Below are positions 1 through 8,818 of a DNA stretch of 64,000 nucleotides, piece after piece (within the stretch, counting starts at the first letter, position 1; each line of letters opens with the position of its first letter). Below the pieces are notes generated by a model. It saw only the letters and a program-made list of their open reading frames with translations, searched no databases and was not told the DNA's origin. Made by a program: the position numbers and the translations under genes. This DNA comes from Methylotenera oryzisoli (GTDB taxonomy: Bacteria > Pseudomonadota > Gammaproteobacteria > Burkholderiales > Methylophilaceae), in contig CAMBZE010000001.1 in the NCBI GenBank assembly GCA_945872425.1, positions 1 through 64,000 of the forward strand, written 5' to 3'.

Positions 1-6
1 CCAATC

Positions 7-384
7 ATGACCGAGCGCGTTTCTGCCACACCTGCGGCACTCGCTTTAATTGAGCAGCTTTCAGTAAAGTTTGGACCGATTATATTTTTCCAGTCCGGTG
101 GATGCTGTGAAGGCAGCGGCCCTTTGTGTATGCCTGCCAATGAGTTCAGACCTAGCCCATCTGATGTAAAACTAGGTGAAATTGCCGGCGCAATGTTTTA
201 TATGGGCGACAGTCATTTTTCATTTGCAGAGAACACGCATACGATACTAGATGCGGTTGCCGGCTCTAGCGGCTCATTTTCACTTGACTGCGGCACGGGC
301 ATGGCTTTTATTACACGCGGCCGTTTGTACAGCGATGATGAATTAAAAGCATTGCCTCCCGTCGCTCGCCACGGCTTTGATTAA
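7..384 (+). CDS. DUF779 domain-containing protein
   Basis: The 125-residue product matches the DUF779 family by its Cys/Gly-rich motif FFQSGGCCEGSGPLC (Cys33, Cys34, Cys41) and by its overall length. The biochemical function of the family is not established. Its genes often sit beside aldehyde dehydrogenase genes in proteobacteria, so a dehydrogenase may lie just upstream of this window, but that cannot be seen here. Only six bases precede the ATG, so the ribosome binding site cannot be judged. The gene converges on the ygiQ-like gene with a 47-bp gap. Family call is firm; role is unknown. Confidence 0.85.
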   Translation: MTERVSATPAALALIEQLSVKFGPIIFFQSGGCCEGSGPLCMPANEFRPSPSDVKLGEIAGAMFYMGDSHFSFAENTHTILDAVAGSSGSFSLDCGTGMAFITRGRLYSDDELKALPPVARHGFD

Positions 385-431
385 ACTGGGCAATCCTCAA
401 GTGTGCGCATCGTTGCTCAACTAAGTAAGTA

Positions 432-2594
432 TCAAGAGTATTTTCGTTTACCTTCCGCCATCCGCCTCGGTCTAACCGTTCGCTCCAACTGCTCACCACG
501 CACCGTAGTCACGGGCTTGTTTGAAAGCGGTTGCCAGGCAGGGATCAAACATTGCTTGCCACTGCCGATTAAGTCTTCACGCCCCATTTTTTTCAAAGCT
601 TCACGCAGCATCGGCCAGTTATTAGGATCATGATAACGAATAAATGCCTTGTGCAATTTGCGTACATTGCCAGCCTTGGGAATAGGCACATTTTCAGAAT
701 CCGTCGTGACTTTACGCAATGGATTTTTGCCGGAGTGATACATGGCAGTCGCCATCGCCATTGGCGTAGGTGTAAAGGTTTGCACTTGGTCTAGCTTGAA
801 GTCGTATTTTTTAAGCCACAATGCCAGATTCAGCATATCGTCATCCGTGGTGCCGGGATGTGCGGCAATAAAATACGGGATCAAATACTGCTTTTTACCC
901 GCTTCAGCACTGAACTTCTCAAACATGGCTTTGAACGCATCATAAGCCTCCATGCCCGGCTTCATCATTTTACTCAGCACGTTTTCTTCAGAGTGTTCCG
1001 GAGCAATTTTAAGGTATCCACCCACATGATGCTGCACCAATTCTTTGACATACTCTGGCGATTTCACGGCAAGGTCATAGCGCACACCGCTACCAATTAA
1101 AATTTTCTTCACGCCTTTAATGGCACGCGCCTTACGGTAAAGCTGAATCAGGGCAGTGTGATCTGTTTGCAAATTCTCGCAAATGCCTGGATAAACGCAA
1201 CTGAGTTTACGACAGCTCTTTTCAATACTCTCAGACTTGCAGGCAATGCGATACATATTGGCTGTAGGGCCGCCAAGGTCTGAAATCACGCCGGTAAAGC
1301 CTTCTACTTTATCGCGAATCTCTTCAACTTCTTTCAAAATAGATGCCTCACTGCGGCTTTGAATAATGCGGCCTTCATGCTCGGTAATGCTGCAAAATGT
1401 GCAACCGCCAAAGCAGCCACGCATGATGTTCACACTAAAACGTATCATTTCCCAGGCGGGGATTTTGGCATCTTTATAAGCCGGATGCGGTTTGCGCGCA
1501 TATGGCATGTCATACACATAATCCATCTCTTTGGTGGTGAGCGGGATTGGTGGCGGGTTTAGCCAGACTTCGCGGTCAGCATGCCTTTGCACCAACGCCC
1601 GTGCATTGCCCGGGTTAGCCTCAAGATGCAACACGCGTGAGGCATGTGCGTACATTACCGGGTTCTGCGACACTTCTTCGTAGGCAGGCAACCGCACCAC
1701 TTGCTTGCTTCTGTCTGCTTTGGGCTTGCGCGATACTGGCAAAGCAATTGTAGCCACAGCATTCCCCTGCTCGCTTGCGGGCGTGGGAGATTCCGTGGCG
1801 CAGCTGGCATCCGCTTTACCTAGCTTCATTTCATACGGATCAACCGGTTTGTCCACCACACCCGGGCGGTCTAATTTAGTACTTTCGATTTCACTCCAGC
1901 CTTCAGGAATGCGTTTACGTAAAAATGCCGTGCCGCGTACATCTTGAATATCTGCTACTTTTTCACCTTTAGCCAAGCGATGACTGAGTTCAATCAAAGC
2001 ACGCTCTGCGTTACCGTAAAGCAAAATATCGGCTTTAGAATCCACCAAAATACTGCGGCGCACTTTGTCTGACCAATAATCATAATGCGCAATACGGCGC
2101 AAACTGGCTTCAATACTGCCTATGACCAATGGCACATCTGAATACGCTTCGCGGCAACGCTGGCTATACACCAGCACGGCACGGTCCGGGCGCCTATTCG
2201 CTGCCGCATCCGGTGTGTAAGCATCATCGCTGCGGATTTTTCTATCGGCGGTATAGCGATTGACCATGCTATCCATATTGCCGGCAGTCACGCCAAAATA
2301 CAGATTCGGTTTACCCAACACCTTAAAAGCACTCGCATTTTGCCAATCAGGCTGCGCGATTATCCCTACGCGAAAACCTTGAGCCTCCAATAAACGCCCC
2401 ACTAGCGCCATACCAAAACTTGGATGATCAATATAGGCATCACCTGAAATTAAAATAATGTCGCAACTGTCCCAGCCAAGCGCATCCATCTCGGTACGAG
2501 ACATTGGCAGCATTGGCGCAGGCCCAAACCGCTTCGCCCAATACGGGCGATAGCTGTTGATAGGCTTTGCTAACATGGTTGAGTATTGTTCCAA
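432..2594 (-). CDS. YgiQ family radical SAM protein
   Basis: The 720-residue protein carries the radical SAM cluster motif with Cys394, Cys398 and Cys401 (GCFGGCTFC). It has the long N-terminal UPF0313 region ([10 protein letters not shown] near residue 52) and a C-terminal extension typical of YgiQ. It should bind a 4Fe-4S cluster and S-adenosylmethionine in the cytoplasm; the substrate of the YgiQ family is unknown. Residues 255-300 form a low-complexity Ser/Pro/Ala/Lys linker. It is transcribed alone, divergently from the exoD-like gene. Family assignment is strong from the motif and length. Confidence 0.9.
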   Translation of the reverse strand: MEQYSTMLAKPINSYRPYWAKRFGPAPMLPMSRTEMDALGWDSCDIILISGDAYIDHPSFGMALVGRLLEAQGFRVGIIAQPDWQNASAFKVLGKPNLYFGVTAGNMDSMVNRYTADRKIRSDDAYTPDAAANRRPDRAVLVYSQRCREAYSDVPLVIGSIEASLRRIAHYDYWSDKVRRSILVDSKADILLYGNAERALIELSHRLAKGEKVADIQDVRGTAFLRKRIPEGWSEIESTKLDRPGVVDKPVDPYEMKLGKADASCATESPTPASEQGNAVATIALPVSRKPKADRSKQVVRLPAYEEVSQNPVMYAHASRVLHLEANPGNARALVQRHADREVWLNPPPIPLTTKEMDYVYDMPYARKPHPAYKDAKIPAWEMIRFSVNIMRGCFGGCTFCSITEHEGRIIQSRSEASILKEVEEIRDKVEGFTGVISDLGGPTANMYRIACKSESIEKSCRKLSCVYPGICENLQTDHTALIQLYRKARAIKGVKKILIGSGVRYDLAVKSPEYVKELVQHHVGGYLKIAPEHSEENVLSKMMKPGMEAYDAFKAMFEKFSAEAGKKQYLIPYFIAAHPGTTDDDMLNLALWLKKYDFKLDQVQTFTPTPMAMATAMYHSGKNPLRKVTTDSENVPIPKAGNVRKLHKAFIRYHDPNNWPMLREALKKMGREDLIGSGKQCLIPAWQPLSNKPVTTVRGEQLERTVRPRRMAEGKRKYS

Positions 2595-2714
2595 GGCGCA
2601 TCTTACAAAACGATAAAAGTGCGCGCATTTTACGCGCTAATCATATGATTAAGAAGATTTTTTATAGTTCAATATTGAATCTGCCCACATAAACCCGATT
2701 AAAAATAACTATAT

Positions 2715-2733
2715 TGATACCACCAAGGTGTCA
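2715..2733. promoter_or_regulatory. Short dyad between ygiQ-like and exoD-like genes
   Basis: Near-perfect inverted repeat TGATACC-5 nt-GGTGTCA (6 of 7 pairs) in the 189-bp divergent intergenic region, about 50 bp before the exoD-like ATG. It could be an operator for a dimeric regulator or a weak hairpin. Function is not known, and one such dyad can arise by chance. Confidence 0.2.
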
Positions 2734-2783
2734 TATTTAATACAATACGACCATATATACAATCCGTAAGGGAACTCTCATCC

Positions 2784-3413
2784 ATGTGTGACTACGAAAA
2801 CCTAGTTCAAACGCTACATCAATTCGCTGAAAAATCTAAAGAAAAGCCGTTATCACTAGGCGAAGCCTTAGACTCACTTGATGAAGCCGGTTATGCATTT
2901 ATATGCATTATTCTCGTGCTGCCATTTCTGCAACCGCTGCCACTCGGCCCCATTACCGTTATTGGAGGCATAGCATTCGCAACACTGGGCTGGCAACTTA
3001 TGCATGGTCATGAGTCTCCAGTATTGCCGGAACAGATTAGAGCCATTGAGTTCAGTGAAAACACATGGCGTATTCTGGTAAAAGTTTGCCTGCAAATTCT
3101 CGGCGTATGCAGAAAAATCACCAAGCCACGCTATCAAAACCTAGTCAAAGGCAAACGTGGGCAAAAAATCGGCGGGTTCTTATTGCTGGCTGGTGGCGGC
3201 TTGATGGCTATTCCATTTGGAGTATTGCCATTAAACAATTTGCTTCCAGGTTGTGCCATTCTGTTTTTTTGCATCGGTGAGCTTGAAGAAGATGGCTTAA
3301 TGTATTTTATCGCCTTCTTTTGGCTAATCATTACCGTAGCCTATTTTTCCGCCTTCTTTTTTGCCTTATTCTATTTTGGCGAACAGGCATTGCAGTTTTT
3401 TAATTTTCTGTAA
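2784..3413 (+). CDS. ExoD-like exopolysaccharide synthesis protein
   Basis: The 209-residue protein fits the ExoD family: a soluble start (FAEKSKEKPLSLGEAL) followed by hydrophobic segments, the motif LPFLQPLPLGP near residue 47, and two to three C-terminal membrane spans rich in Phe. ExoD was named from Rhizobium mutants altered in exopolysaccharide and alkali tolerance; its molecular activity is unclear. The ATG is preceded by AAGGGA at a good distance. It is followed 30 bp later by aat, so the two may be co-transcribed. Family call is good, function uncertain. Confidence 0.75.
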   Translation: MCDYENLVQTLHQFAEKSKEKPLSLGEALDSLDEAGYAFICIILVLPFLQPLPLGPITVIGGIAFATLGWQLMHGHESPVLPEQIRAIEFSENTWRILVKVCLQILGVCRKITKPRYQNLVKGKRGQKIGGFLLLAGGGLMAIPFGVLPLNNLLPGCAILFFCIGELEEDGLMYFIAFFWLIITVAYFSAFFFALFYFGEQALQFFNFL

Positions 3414-3443
3414 AAACGAAACAGTAAATCAGCGCTAAAGTTG

Positions 3444-4154
3444 ATGAGTAACGCTTATTACCAATTAGAAAATGGTCGAGTTGCAAGTATCGACAACAAC
3501 AGTATCGATGACAACTGTCATTTCCCGCCACTTTCCCAAGCACTCACTGAACCTAACGGTTTAATCGCTATTGGTGGTGATTTATCGCTGCCACGTTTGC
3601 TCGCAGCTTATCAACAAGGTATCTTCCCTTGGTTCAGTGATGGTGAGCCGATTCTTTGGTGGAGTCCAGATCCGCGCATGGTGCTTTTTCCAAATGAATT
3701 AAAAATAGCCAACTCATTGAGAAAAACACTTAAAAACAAGGCGTTCGAGATACGCTTCAACACCAGTTTTCGTGAGGTCATTACCGCCTGCAGCACCAAC
3801 CCTCGCGGCGATCAGCATGGAACATGGATCACTCAAGACATCATAAACGCTTACTGCGCGCTACATGATGCTGGTTATGCAATTTCGGCCGAGACCTGGC
3901 TCAACGGACAATTGGTTGGTGGCTGCTACGGGGTTAAAATCGGCAATATGTTTTATGGAGAAAGTATGTTTCATTGTGTCACCGATGCGTCAAAAGTCGC
4001 CTTTGTCGGCTTGGTAGCACACCTTAAAACCCAAGGGATTGGTATGATAGATTGTCAAATGAAAACCGCTCACCTCGCAAACTTTGGCGCACGTGAAATT
4101 AGTCGTGAGGATTTTATCACGCGACTGTCAGCTCTTATTGCAGGGCATCTCTAA
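3444..4154 (+). CDS. aat: Leucyl/phenylalanyl-tRNA-protein transferase
   Basis: Aat transfers Leu or Phe from aminoacyl-tRNA to N-terminal Lys or Arg of proteins, marking them for ClpS/ClpAP degradation (bacterial N-degron pathway). The protein (about 236 residues) shows the family signatures [47 protein letters not shown] and [18 protein letters not shown] lies directly before the ATG at 3444; the ATG is preferred. In many proteobacteria aat is next to bpt; here the two are separated by the insert at 4155-6900. The stop codon TAA is part of the CTAA sequence that abuts the insert. Confidence 0.95.
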   Translation: MSNAYYQLENGRVASIDNNSIDDNCHFPPLSQALTEPNGLIAIGGDLSLPRLLAAYQQGIFPWFSDGEPILWWSPDPRMVLFPNELKIANSLRKTLKNKAFEIRFNTSFREVITACSTNPRGDQHGTWITQDIINAYCALHDAGYAISAETWLNGQLVGGCYGVKIGNMFYGESMFHCVTDASKVAFVGLVAHLKTQGIGMIDCQMKTAHLANFGAREISREDFITRLSALIAGHL

Positions 4155-4336
4155 GGAAGCGCTGATTAAATGAGCGAGCGGGATAAAGTGTTACCCGTAA
4201 AGGGCATGTCCGTAGAGCATATGCGCAAAGCGCATTGTTCATACGCCAAAGGTGCACGGAACGCAGGAACCGAGATAGCATGCGGTATACATCGAGGTTA
4301 TGACAACGTAAGTTGCGGTGCAGGCTAACCTTTAGG

Positions 4337-5110
4337 TTAAGCGAAGCGGCCGTAACGAACACTTATTGACCGACCCCATAATACAAGTCTTTGATGTGTC
4401 TCACCGTTATAATTAGGGACGGAAACAATTGTACTTACTTTATTTGGGTACCAAGGCCAGCAAGATTCACTTAAGTCCTCACTAAAAAAGTACTCCGGTT
4501 GCCCTGCTGGATTGCCCATGACGCAACGAGCAAATATCTCTTTTGGATAACAAAAGTTAGTCCAATTGCCTGTAAAGGCATCAGACTTAATCAATACGAT
4601 TACCGAAGGGGAGCAACGGTTAGAAAAGTAGAGTGATTGGAATGTCGCAACACCTTCACCACCTATGTAAAGTAGGCTGAATCTTTGTGGCCCATGGTCA
4701 TCACCATATGAATCTATTCGGTCATATACAGCCCACTCAGCAAACATATCGCCATTGCAATGGCTTAAACTATCTTCTGGATTGCCATCCATTGCAGTAG
4801 GCATCATCGGAACAAATGATCTAAAACATAAATCCTTTGCTTCTAATGACCGACTGAAAGCTAATTTATAACCGCTGAATGTATTTAGTTGACTGATTAA
4901 ATCTTCACGCTTTACATTAAAATCAACATAGATAAAACTATGGCTATAGCCGCCGAGGTATTTTACTGGCCTACCGTCAAAGTAGCATGCGGGATAATAT
5001 ACCGACCCTTGTAAAACATCGTTAATTGGAAAGGTACTTGTAGCCGTTGCATTTTCTAACCATTTTGGCAAAGGGGATTTGGTTAATTCAGCAATCATAT
5101 TGCCTATCAT
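4337..5110 (-). CDS. Protein of unknown function (cassette gene 3)
   Basis: I do not recognise a named family for this 257-residue protein. It has no signal peptide or membrane span. It is rich in aromatics and Gly, with stretches such as YLGGYSHSFIYVDFNV (about 51-66) and RFSLLYIGGEGVATFQSLYF (about 143-162), which look like ordered beta-rich structure rather than random translation. It is the last gene of a three-gene minus-strand set, 17 bp after the preceding stop. Its 3' end lies inside the left arm region of the element. Codon use is AT-leaning, unlike aat and bpt on either side. Confidence 0.65.
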   Translation of the reverse strand: MIGNMIAELTKSPLPKWLENATATSTFPINDVLQGSVYYPACYFDGRPVKYLGGYSHSFIYVDFNVKREDLISQLNTFSGYKLAFSRSLEAKDLCFRSFVPMMPTAMDGNPEDSLSHCNGDMFAEWAVYDRIDSYGDDHGPQRFSLLYIGGEGVATFQSLYFSNRCSPSVIVLIKSDAFTGNWTNFCYPKEIFARCVMGNPAGQPEYFFSEDLSESCWPWYPNKVSTIVSVPNYNGETHQRLVLWGRSISVRYGRFA

Positions 5111-5127
5111 TAAAACTAATTAACTGC

Positions 5128-5646
5128 TTATAAGTTATGCACTAACACTGCGCTTAGAGATAGACCAGCAGAGCCTATTTCATTTAGATCTAGGTTCTTA
5201 CTCAGTAAGTGGGATATTGCATTCATGTCTTTTCTCTTTATTGCGCCCCATATATTTTTCTGAGCATTCTTTTGAGCTTTTATTTTTTTCTCATGCTGCT
5301 CTTTTTCGACTCTTATTTGGGTATTTAATCGTCTTTCCTGTTCAATTCTAATTGCCCTGTCTAAAAACTCACCTGCCGTGCTACCCGCTAGTTCAGAAGA
5401 TAACCCTGTGAAATCTTCAAAAAAAACCATTTCATACATAATCAATAAAAGTGCGCGCCTATTCCTAGTATCGGTCACACATTTTTCGCTTAATGTTTTT
5501 AGCTCGGCAATTAATTGATCTCTTGTAAATACTTTAAGCGTAGCTCTAAATTGATGGGCGCCACAGGTTGTACATTGGTGCTTCAAGCACCATTTAAGCG
5601 CTCTAGCTAAACGTATAACCTGTTCTAAAGTGGGATTTGATTTCAT
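5128..5646 (-). CDS. Small protein with Cys/His cluster, charged helix and one ankyrin-like unit
   Basis: The 172-residue protein has three visible parts: an N-terminal region with a Cys/His group (C20, H23, C25, C28, H31) that could bind metal; a strongly charged helical stretch at about 103-131 that could be a coiled coil; and a C-terminal segment from about 133 that reads like a single ankyrin unit (AIKRKDMNAISHLLSKNLDL then NEIGSAGLSL). Ankyrin proteins normally carry several units, so the C-terminus may be truncated. Its ATG overlaps the upstream gene's stop (ATGA type), implying translational coupling. No family name is claimed. Confidence 0.6.
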   Translation of the reverse strand: MKSNPTLEQVIRLARALKWCLKHQCTTCGAHQFRATLKVFTRDQLIAELKTLSEKCVTDTRNRRALLLIMYEMVFFEDFTGLSSELAGSTAGEFLDRAIRIEQERRLNTQIRVEKEQHEKKIKAQKNAQKNIWGAIKRKDMNAISHLLSKNLDLNEIGSAGLSLSAVLVHNL

Positions 5647-6512
5647 TTAACAGTCACATAGACTTCCATAATTTTATTGGCTAAACGATTAGCAAGGCGA
5701 AATTCATTTCTGCTTCTAATATTGCCTATTACGCTAGAGTTACCGTTAAATTTTGATACATTCCATATTTTGACGGTTGGGTCACCGCCATGTGAATAAA
5801 CAGTCTTAATTTCTGCTTTTCTTGAAATGAGAAGGCGACGCTTGAATTCGTTTTCATCATTAGGTTCTAAATGAACAACCAAGTTGTCGGGCTTTCTAGC
5901 AGGATTAAGAGCGGGGTGAAAATCATCGCATGAAGCAACAATTGGTTGATTAATTTTCTCAACGTGTTCTTTAAGGTACTCTTCAATTTGCATAGACCGC
6001 ATTACAGGGCATTTTAATTCTTTACTTTCTTTCTTAGCAAAACTACGCATCTCGTTAAGGCAAGACAAGAACGCTTCATTAATTACAAATTCAACGTCAA
6101 CCCCATACTTACTAAAAATATTTCTTTTAATTTCTTCGACATCTCGCATTTGATTGAGCTTTGCGTCAGCTCTACTTTTTTTTACAATTGGACTCCAAAA
6201 CATAAAATGTTTTTTGTATTCAGGAAAAAAGGTATTGGCATAATCAATATCCTTACTCAATTTTTCTGTGATTTTTAGGACGTTATTAGAATTGGAACCC
6301 CTTGTGTATAGAAGCCCCGTAACTAAATGAATAGCCACTTCACAAATATAAACGCTTTTTTCCTTTAGGTTTATACCAATAACGTCAATTTCACCTTGGC
6401 TTTCAACAGTGTAAAGATTTTTTTGAGTAAATTCACATCCACGAATATATTGTAGGTAGGAGGATACAAGCTGTTCACCTATGTTCATATTGTATTGCTC
6501 CCGATTTGGCAC
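5643..6512 (-). CDS. Possible PD-(D/E)XK nuclease-fold protein (cassette gene 1)
   Basis: The 289-residue product begins with a pattern resembling Holliday-junction-resolvase/YraN-type nuclease folds: Glu13 in a first helix (GEQLVSSYLQ), then QGEIDVIGI (Glu41, Asp43), then a strand VYICEVAIH with Glu58. The usual E-x-K is E-V-A here, so the catalytic Lys is absent or displaced. Residues 65-290 match nothing I recognise; they are Lys/Glu rich. It is the first gene of a three-gene operon, overlapping the next by 4 bp. The fold call is motif inference only; it could be an inactive nuclease or unrelated. Confidence 0.5.
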   Translation of the reverse strand: MPNREQYNMNIGEQLVSSYLQYIRGCEFTQKNLYTVESQGEIDVIGINLKEKSVYICEVAIHLVTGLLYTRGSNSNNVLKITEKLSKDIDYANTFFPEYKKHFMFWSPIVKKSRADAKLNQMRDVEEIKRNIFSKYGVDVEFVINEAFLSCLNEMRSFAKKESKELKCPVMRSMQIEEYLKEHVEKINQPIVASCDDFHPALNPARKPDNLVVHLEPNDENEFKRRLLISRKAEIKTVYSHGGDPTVKIWNVSKFNGNSSVIGNIRSRNEFRLANRLANKIMEVYVTVK

Positions 6513-6575
6513 ACCAATTAAAAGTTAGTAAAGTCCACTGTTCAATCTTTTGCAAGGCTATGTAATGCTTTTAGA

Positions 6576-6830
6576 TTAAGGCGCGCTCAAATTTGGCAAC
6601 AGCATCCAACTCCAATAAGCCTCATCAGGTGTTTGTTTATTCAAACTTGAGTGCTCACGTTCTAAATTGTACCACGCTAAATAATGTGCAATCTCATACT
6701 TGGCTTGTGCCACACCATCGTAAGCCGTTAAATACATAGTTCATATTTCACCGAACGCCACAATCTCTCCACCATCACATTATCCCGCCAAGCACCGCGC
6801 CCATCCATGCCCATCTGGCAATCTGCTGCA
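6576..6830 (-). pseudogene. IS3-family transposase C-terminal remnant
   Basis: Reading the minus strand gives MGMDGRGAWRDNVMVERLWR followed by SVKYE, then a frame shift, then YDGVAQAKYEIAHYLAWYN, then EHSSLNKQTPDEAYW up to a TAA at 6576-6578. This is the C-terminal end of the IS3-type DDE integrase (the WYN...R.HSSL...TP..AY signature). The N-terminal two thirds are missing and the frame is broken near 6738, so it is dead. It sits upstream of the three cassette genes and cannot have moved the flanking element. No IS3 terminal repeat was found. Confidence 0.85.
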
Positions 6831-6924
6831 TGTACGGTATCAACAAAGTCCACGACTTTGGCCTTAAAGGCCGCAACGTAGCCATTTAAGCAGTGTTTCC
6901 CTAAACATACTGGCTAATCAGGGC

Positions 6925-6930
6925 TATACT
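6925..6930 (+). promoter_or_regulatory. Candidate -10 box of bpt, possibly leaderless
   Basis: TATACT lies 6 bp before the bpt ATG at 6937, and no Shine-Dalgarno sequence is visible between them. A transcript from this box would begin at or next to the A of the ATG. No good -35 is present. The box lies just outside the right end of the inserted cassette. Confidence 0.3.
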
Positions 6931-6936
6931 TTCACC

Positions 6937-7674
6937 ATGAGCTTACCTGGCGATAAACCCTTACAAAAACTGCAATTCTACGTCACCGCAGGTTACAGCT
7001 GCGGTTATCTGCCCAACAAACTTGCGCAAAGTTTAATCGCCACACCACAACATCTAGTTAATGCTGAAGTTTATAGCAACCTGATACAGCAAGGCTTTCG
7101 GCGTAGCGGCAAGTTTGCCTACAGACCCCATTGCGAAAACTGCCAAGAGTGCGTGCCTGTGCGCATTAGCCTGCAATCTTTCACCCCTAATCGCAGCCAA
7201 AAACGTGCTTTTAAGCAGCATCAAAACCTTACAGCAACAATACTGCCTGTGGTTTTTCATGAAGAGCATTATGCGCTCTACGCTGCTTATCAACGCGCAC
7301 GTCATAGCGACCACACAAAACAAAATGAAAAAACCACTGAGCCAGTAGATGACGCGGAGCAGTACCAGAATTTTTTATGCCAGACCAATGTAGAAAGCGT
7401 ATTACTTGAGTTTAGAGAAAATAATCAACTCAAAATGGTCAGCGTTATAGACATTGTGCGTGATGGCATTTCAGCGGTTTACACCTATTACGATGCCAAC
7501 GATGAAAAAGCGAGTTACGGTACCTACAATGTAATGTGGCAAATCGCATGGGCAAAAAGCTTAGGGCTACCCTATTTGTATTTAGGCTACTGGATCAAAG
7601 ACAGCCAAAAAATGGCGTATAAACAAAATTACAAGCCGCTGGAAAAACTGATCGACGGTGAGTGGCTAAAATAA
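6937..7674 (+). CDS. bpt: Aspartate/glutamate leucyltransferase (Bpt)
   Basis: Bpt moves Leu from Leu-tRNA to N-terminal Asp or Glu, producing a primary degradation signal read by ClpS. The 245-residue protein has the family marks: YSCGYLPNKLA near residue 20, FRRSGKFAYRPHC, the Cys set C66/C69/C72 (CENCQEC), the VYTYYD block, and GTYNVMWQIAWAKSLGLPYLYLGYW. It completes the N-degron pair with aat, from which it has been separated by the 2.7-kb insert. It must now use its own promoter; TATACT at 6925-6930 is the only visible candidate. Confidence 0.95.
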   Translation: MSLPGDKPLQKLQFYVTAGYSCGYLPNKLAQSLIATPQHLVNAEVYSNLIQQGFRRSGKFAYRPHCENCQECVPVRISLQSFTPNRSQKRAFKQHQNLTATILPVVFHEEHYALYAAYQRARHSDHTKQNEKTTEPVDDAEQYQNFLCQTNVESVLLEFRENNQLKMVSVIDIVRDGISAVYTYYDANDEKASYGTYNVMWQIAWAKSLGLPYLYLGYWIKDSQKMAYKQNYKPLEKLIDGEWLK

Positions 7675-7815
7675 GCAGAGGCGAGCTAAAATTGAAGTGC
7701 AGCCGATCTGATTTTTATGTAAACACGGCAACTTTGTAAAAAAACCTCTATCGGTAGAACATCTGCCAACAAAACAGTCTGATAGAATGACACCTCCAAT
7801 TTTAGTTCACCTACT

Positions 7816-8745
7816 ATGCCTAAGTATCTAACTGCCGCCCTTTATAAATTCGTTAGCCTGCCGGATTACCAGGCTCTGCAAGCGCCGATACTTGATGCAT
7901 GCAAAAACAACCGCATCAAGGGCACTCTGCTAATTGCAGAAGAAGGCATTAACGGCACTATTGCGGGCTTGCCCGATGACATACATCGTATGTTGCATTT
8001 TTTACGCACTGCCCCGCTATTTAAGAACAAATTTTCCGACTTAAATCATAAAGAATCTTTCGCGAACGAGCATCCGTTCTACCGGATGAAAGTAAAACTA
8101 AAAAAGGAAATCGTCACATTAGGCGTGCAAGGCGTTAGTCCTACCAAAAAAGTGGGGACCTATGTAAAGCCTGAAGATTGGAACGCACTCATCTCCGACC
8201 CTAACGTAATGCTGATTGATACACGCAATGATTATGAAGTGGATATTGGTACATTCAAAGGGGCAATTAACCCGGAAACGACAACCTTTCGCGAGTTTCC
8301 AGAATATGTAGCCAAACACTTTGATAAAACCAAGCACAAAAAAGTCGCCATGTTCTGCACCGGCGGTATCCGCTGTGAAAAAGCTTCTTCCTACATGATG
8401 GATCAAGGCTTTGAAGAAGTGTATCACCTACAAGGCGGCATTTTGAAATATCTTGAAACTGTACCAGAGGCGCAAAGCTTGTGGCAGGGCGAGTGTTTTG
8501 TTTTTGATCAGCGTGTAGCAGTCAAACACAATCTCGAAGTAGGCGATTTCGATCAGTGCTTTGCCTGTCGCCACCCACTTTCACCCGCTGAAATGCAAAG
8601 TGAACATTATATTGCCGGCGTATCCTGCCCTTATTGCTTTGACAAAATAACCTCAGAAAAACGAGTCCGCCTGATGGAGCGGCAAAAACAGGTGGCTTTG
8701 GCAAAAAAACGCGGGGAAATTCATATCGGTGAAAAACAGAAATAA
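7816..8745 (+). CDS. trhO: tRNA uridine(34) hydroxylase, rhodanese domain (TrhO)
   Basis: TrhO (YceA/UPF0176) hydroxylates the wobble uridine of certain tRNAs using oxygen, the first step to 5-carboxymethoxyuridine and relatives. The 309-residue protein has the N-terminal acylphosphatase-like domain ([17 protein letters not shown]), a central rhodanese domain with the loop CTGGIRCEK (Cys181, Cys187), and a C-terminal Cys-rich segment (CFACRHPL and CPYC) that may bind metal. The gene stands between bpt and the EEP gene. Identification is secure. Confidence 0.95.
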   Translation: MPKYLTAALYKFVSLPDYQALQAPILDACKNNRIKGTLLIAEEGINGTIAGLPDDIHRMLHFLRTAPLFKNKFSDLNHKESFANEHPFYRMKVKLKKEIVTLGVQGVSPTKKVGTYVKPEDWNALISDPNVMLIDTRNDYEVDIGTFKGAINPETTTFREFPEYVAKHFDKTKHKKVAMFCTGGIRCEKASSYMMDQGFEEVYHLQGGILKYLETVPEAQSLWQGECFVFDQRVAVKHNLEVGDFDQCFACRHPLSPAEMQSEHYIAGVSCPYCFDKITSEKRVRLMERQKQVALAKKRGEIHIGEKQK

Positions 8746-8818
8746 ATGAAAATCCGGATTCAATGTTGCTCAAGATGAGACAAAAGATTAATCGCAACCA
8801 CCATAAAGTAAGCTGACT

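Larger units (their letters stand above)
4155..6900. mobile_element. MITE-arm-bounded gene cassette (mobile-insertion-cassette-like)
   Basis: The left end starts GGAAGCGCTGATTAAATGAG and the right end, read inward, starts GGAAACACTGCTTAAATGGC: an imperfect terminal inverted repeat. CTAA flanks both sides (4151-4154 and 6901-6904), which looks like a 4-bp target duplication. The two arms continue with different inner sequences, and these match the left and right arms respectively of the 90-bp element at 42621-42710. The 2746-bp insert therefore looks like one element with cargo between its arms rather than two insertions. No intact transposase is inside. YTAR duplications and GGAA ends recall the IS5 group. 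The cargo is three minus-strand genes and an IS3 remnant. Confidence 0.6.

Noticed and set aside
4155..4336. Complete separate MITE at the left cassette edge
   Set aside because: No right-hand terminal repeat follows within this stretch; the matching right arm is at 6880-6900.
6576..6830. IS3 transposase as the mover of the cassette
   Set aside because: It is truncated and frameshifted, and IS3 does not use GGAA...YTAR ends.
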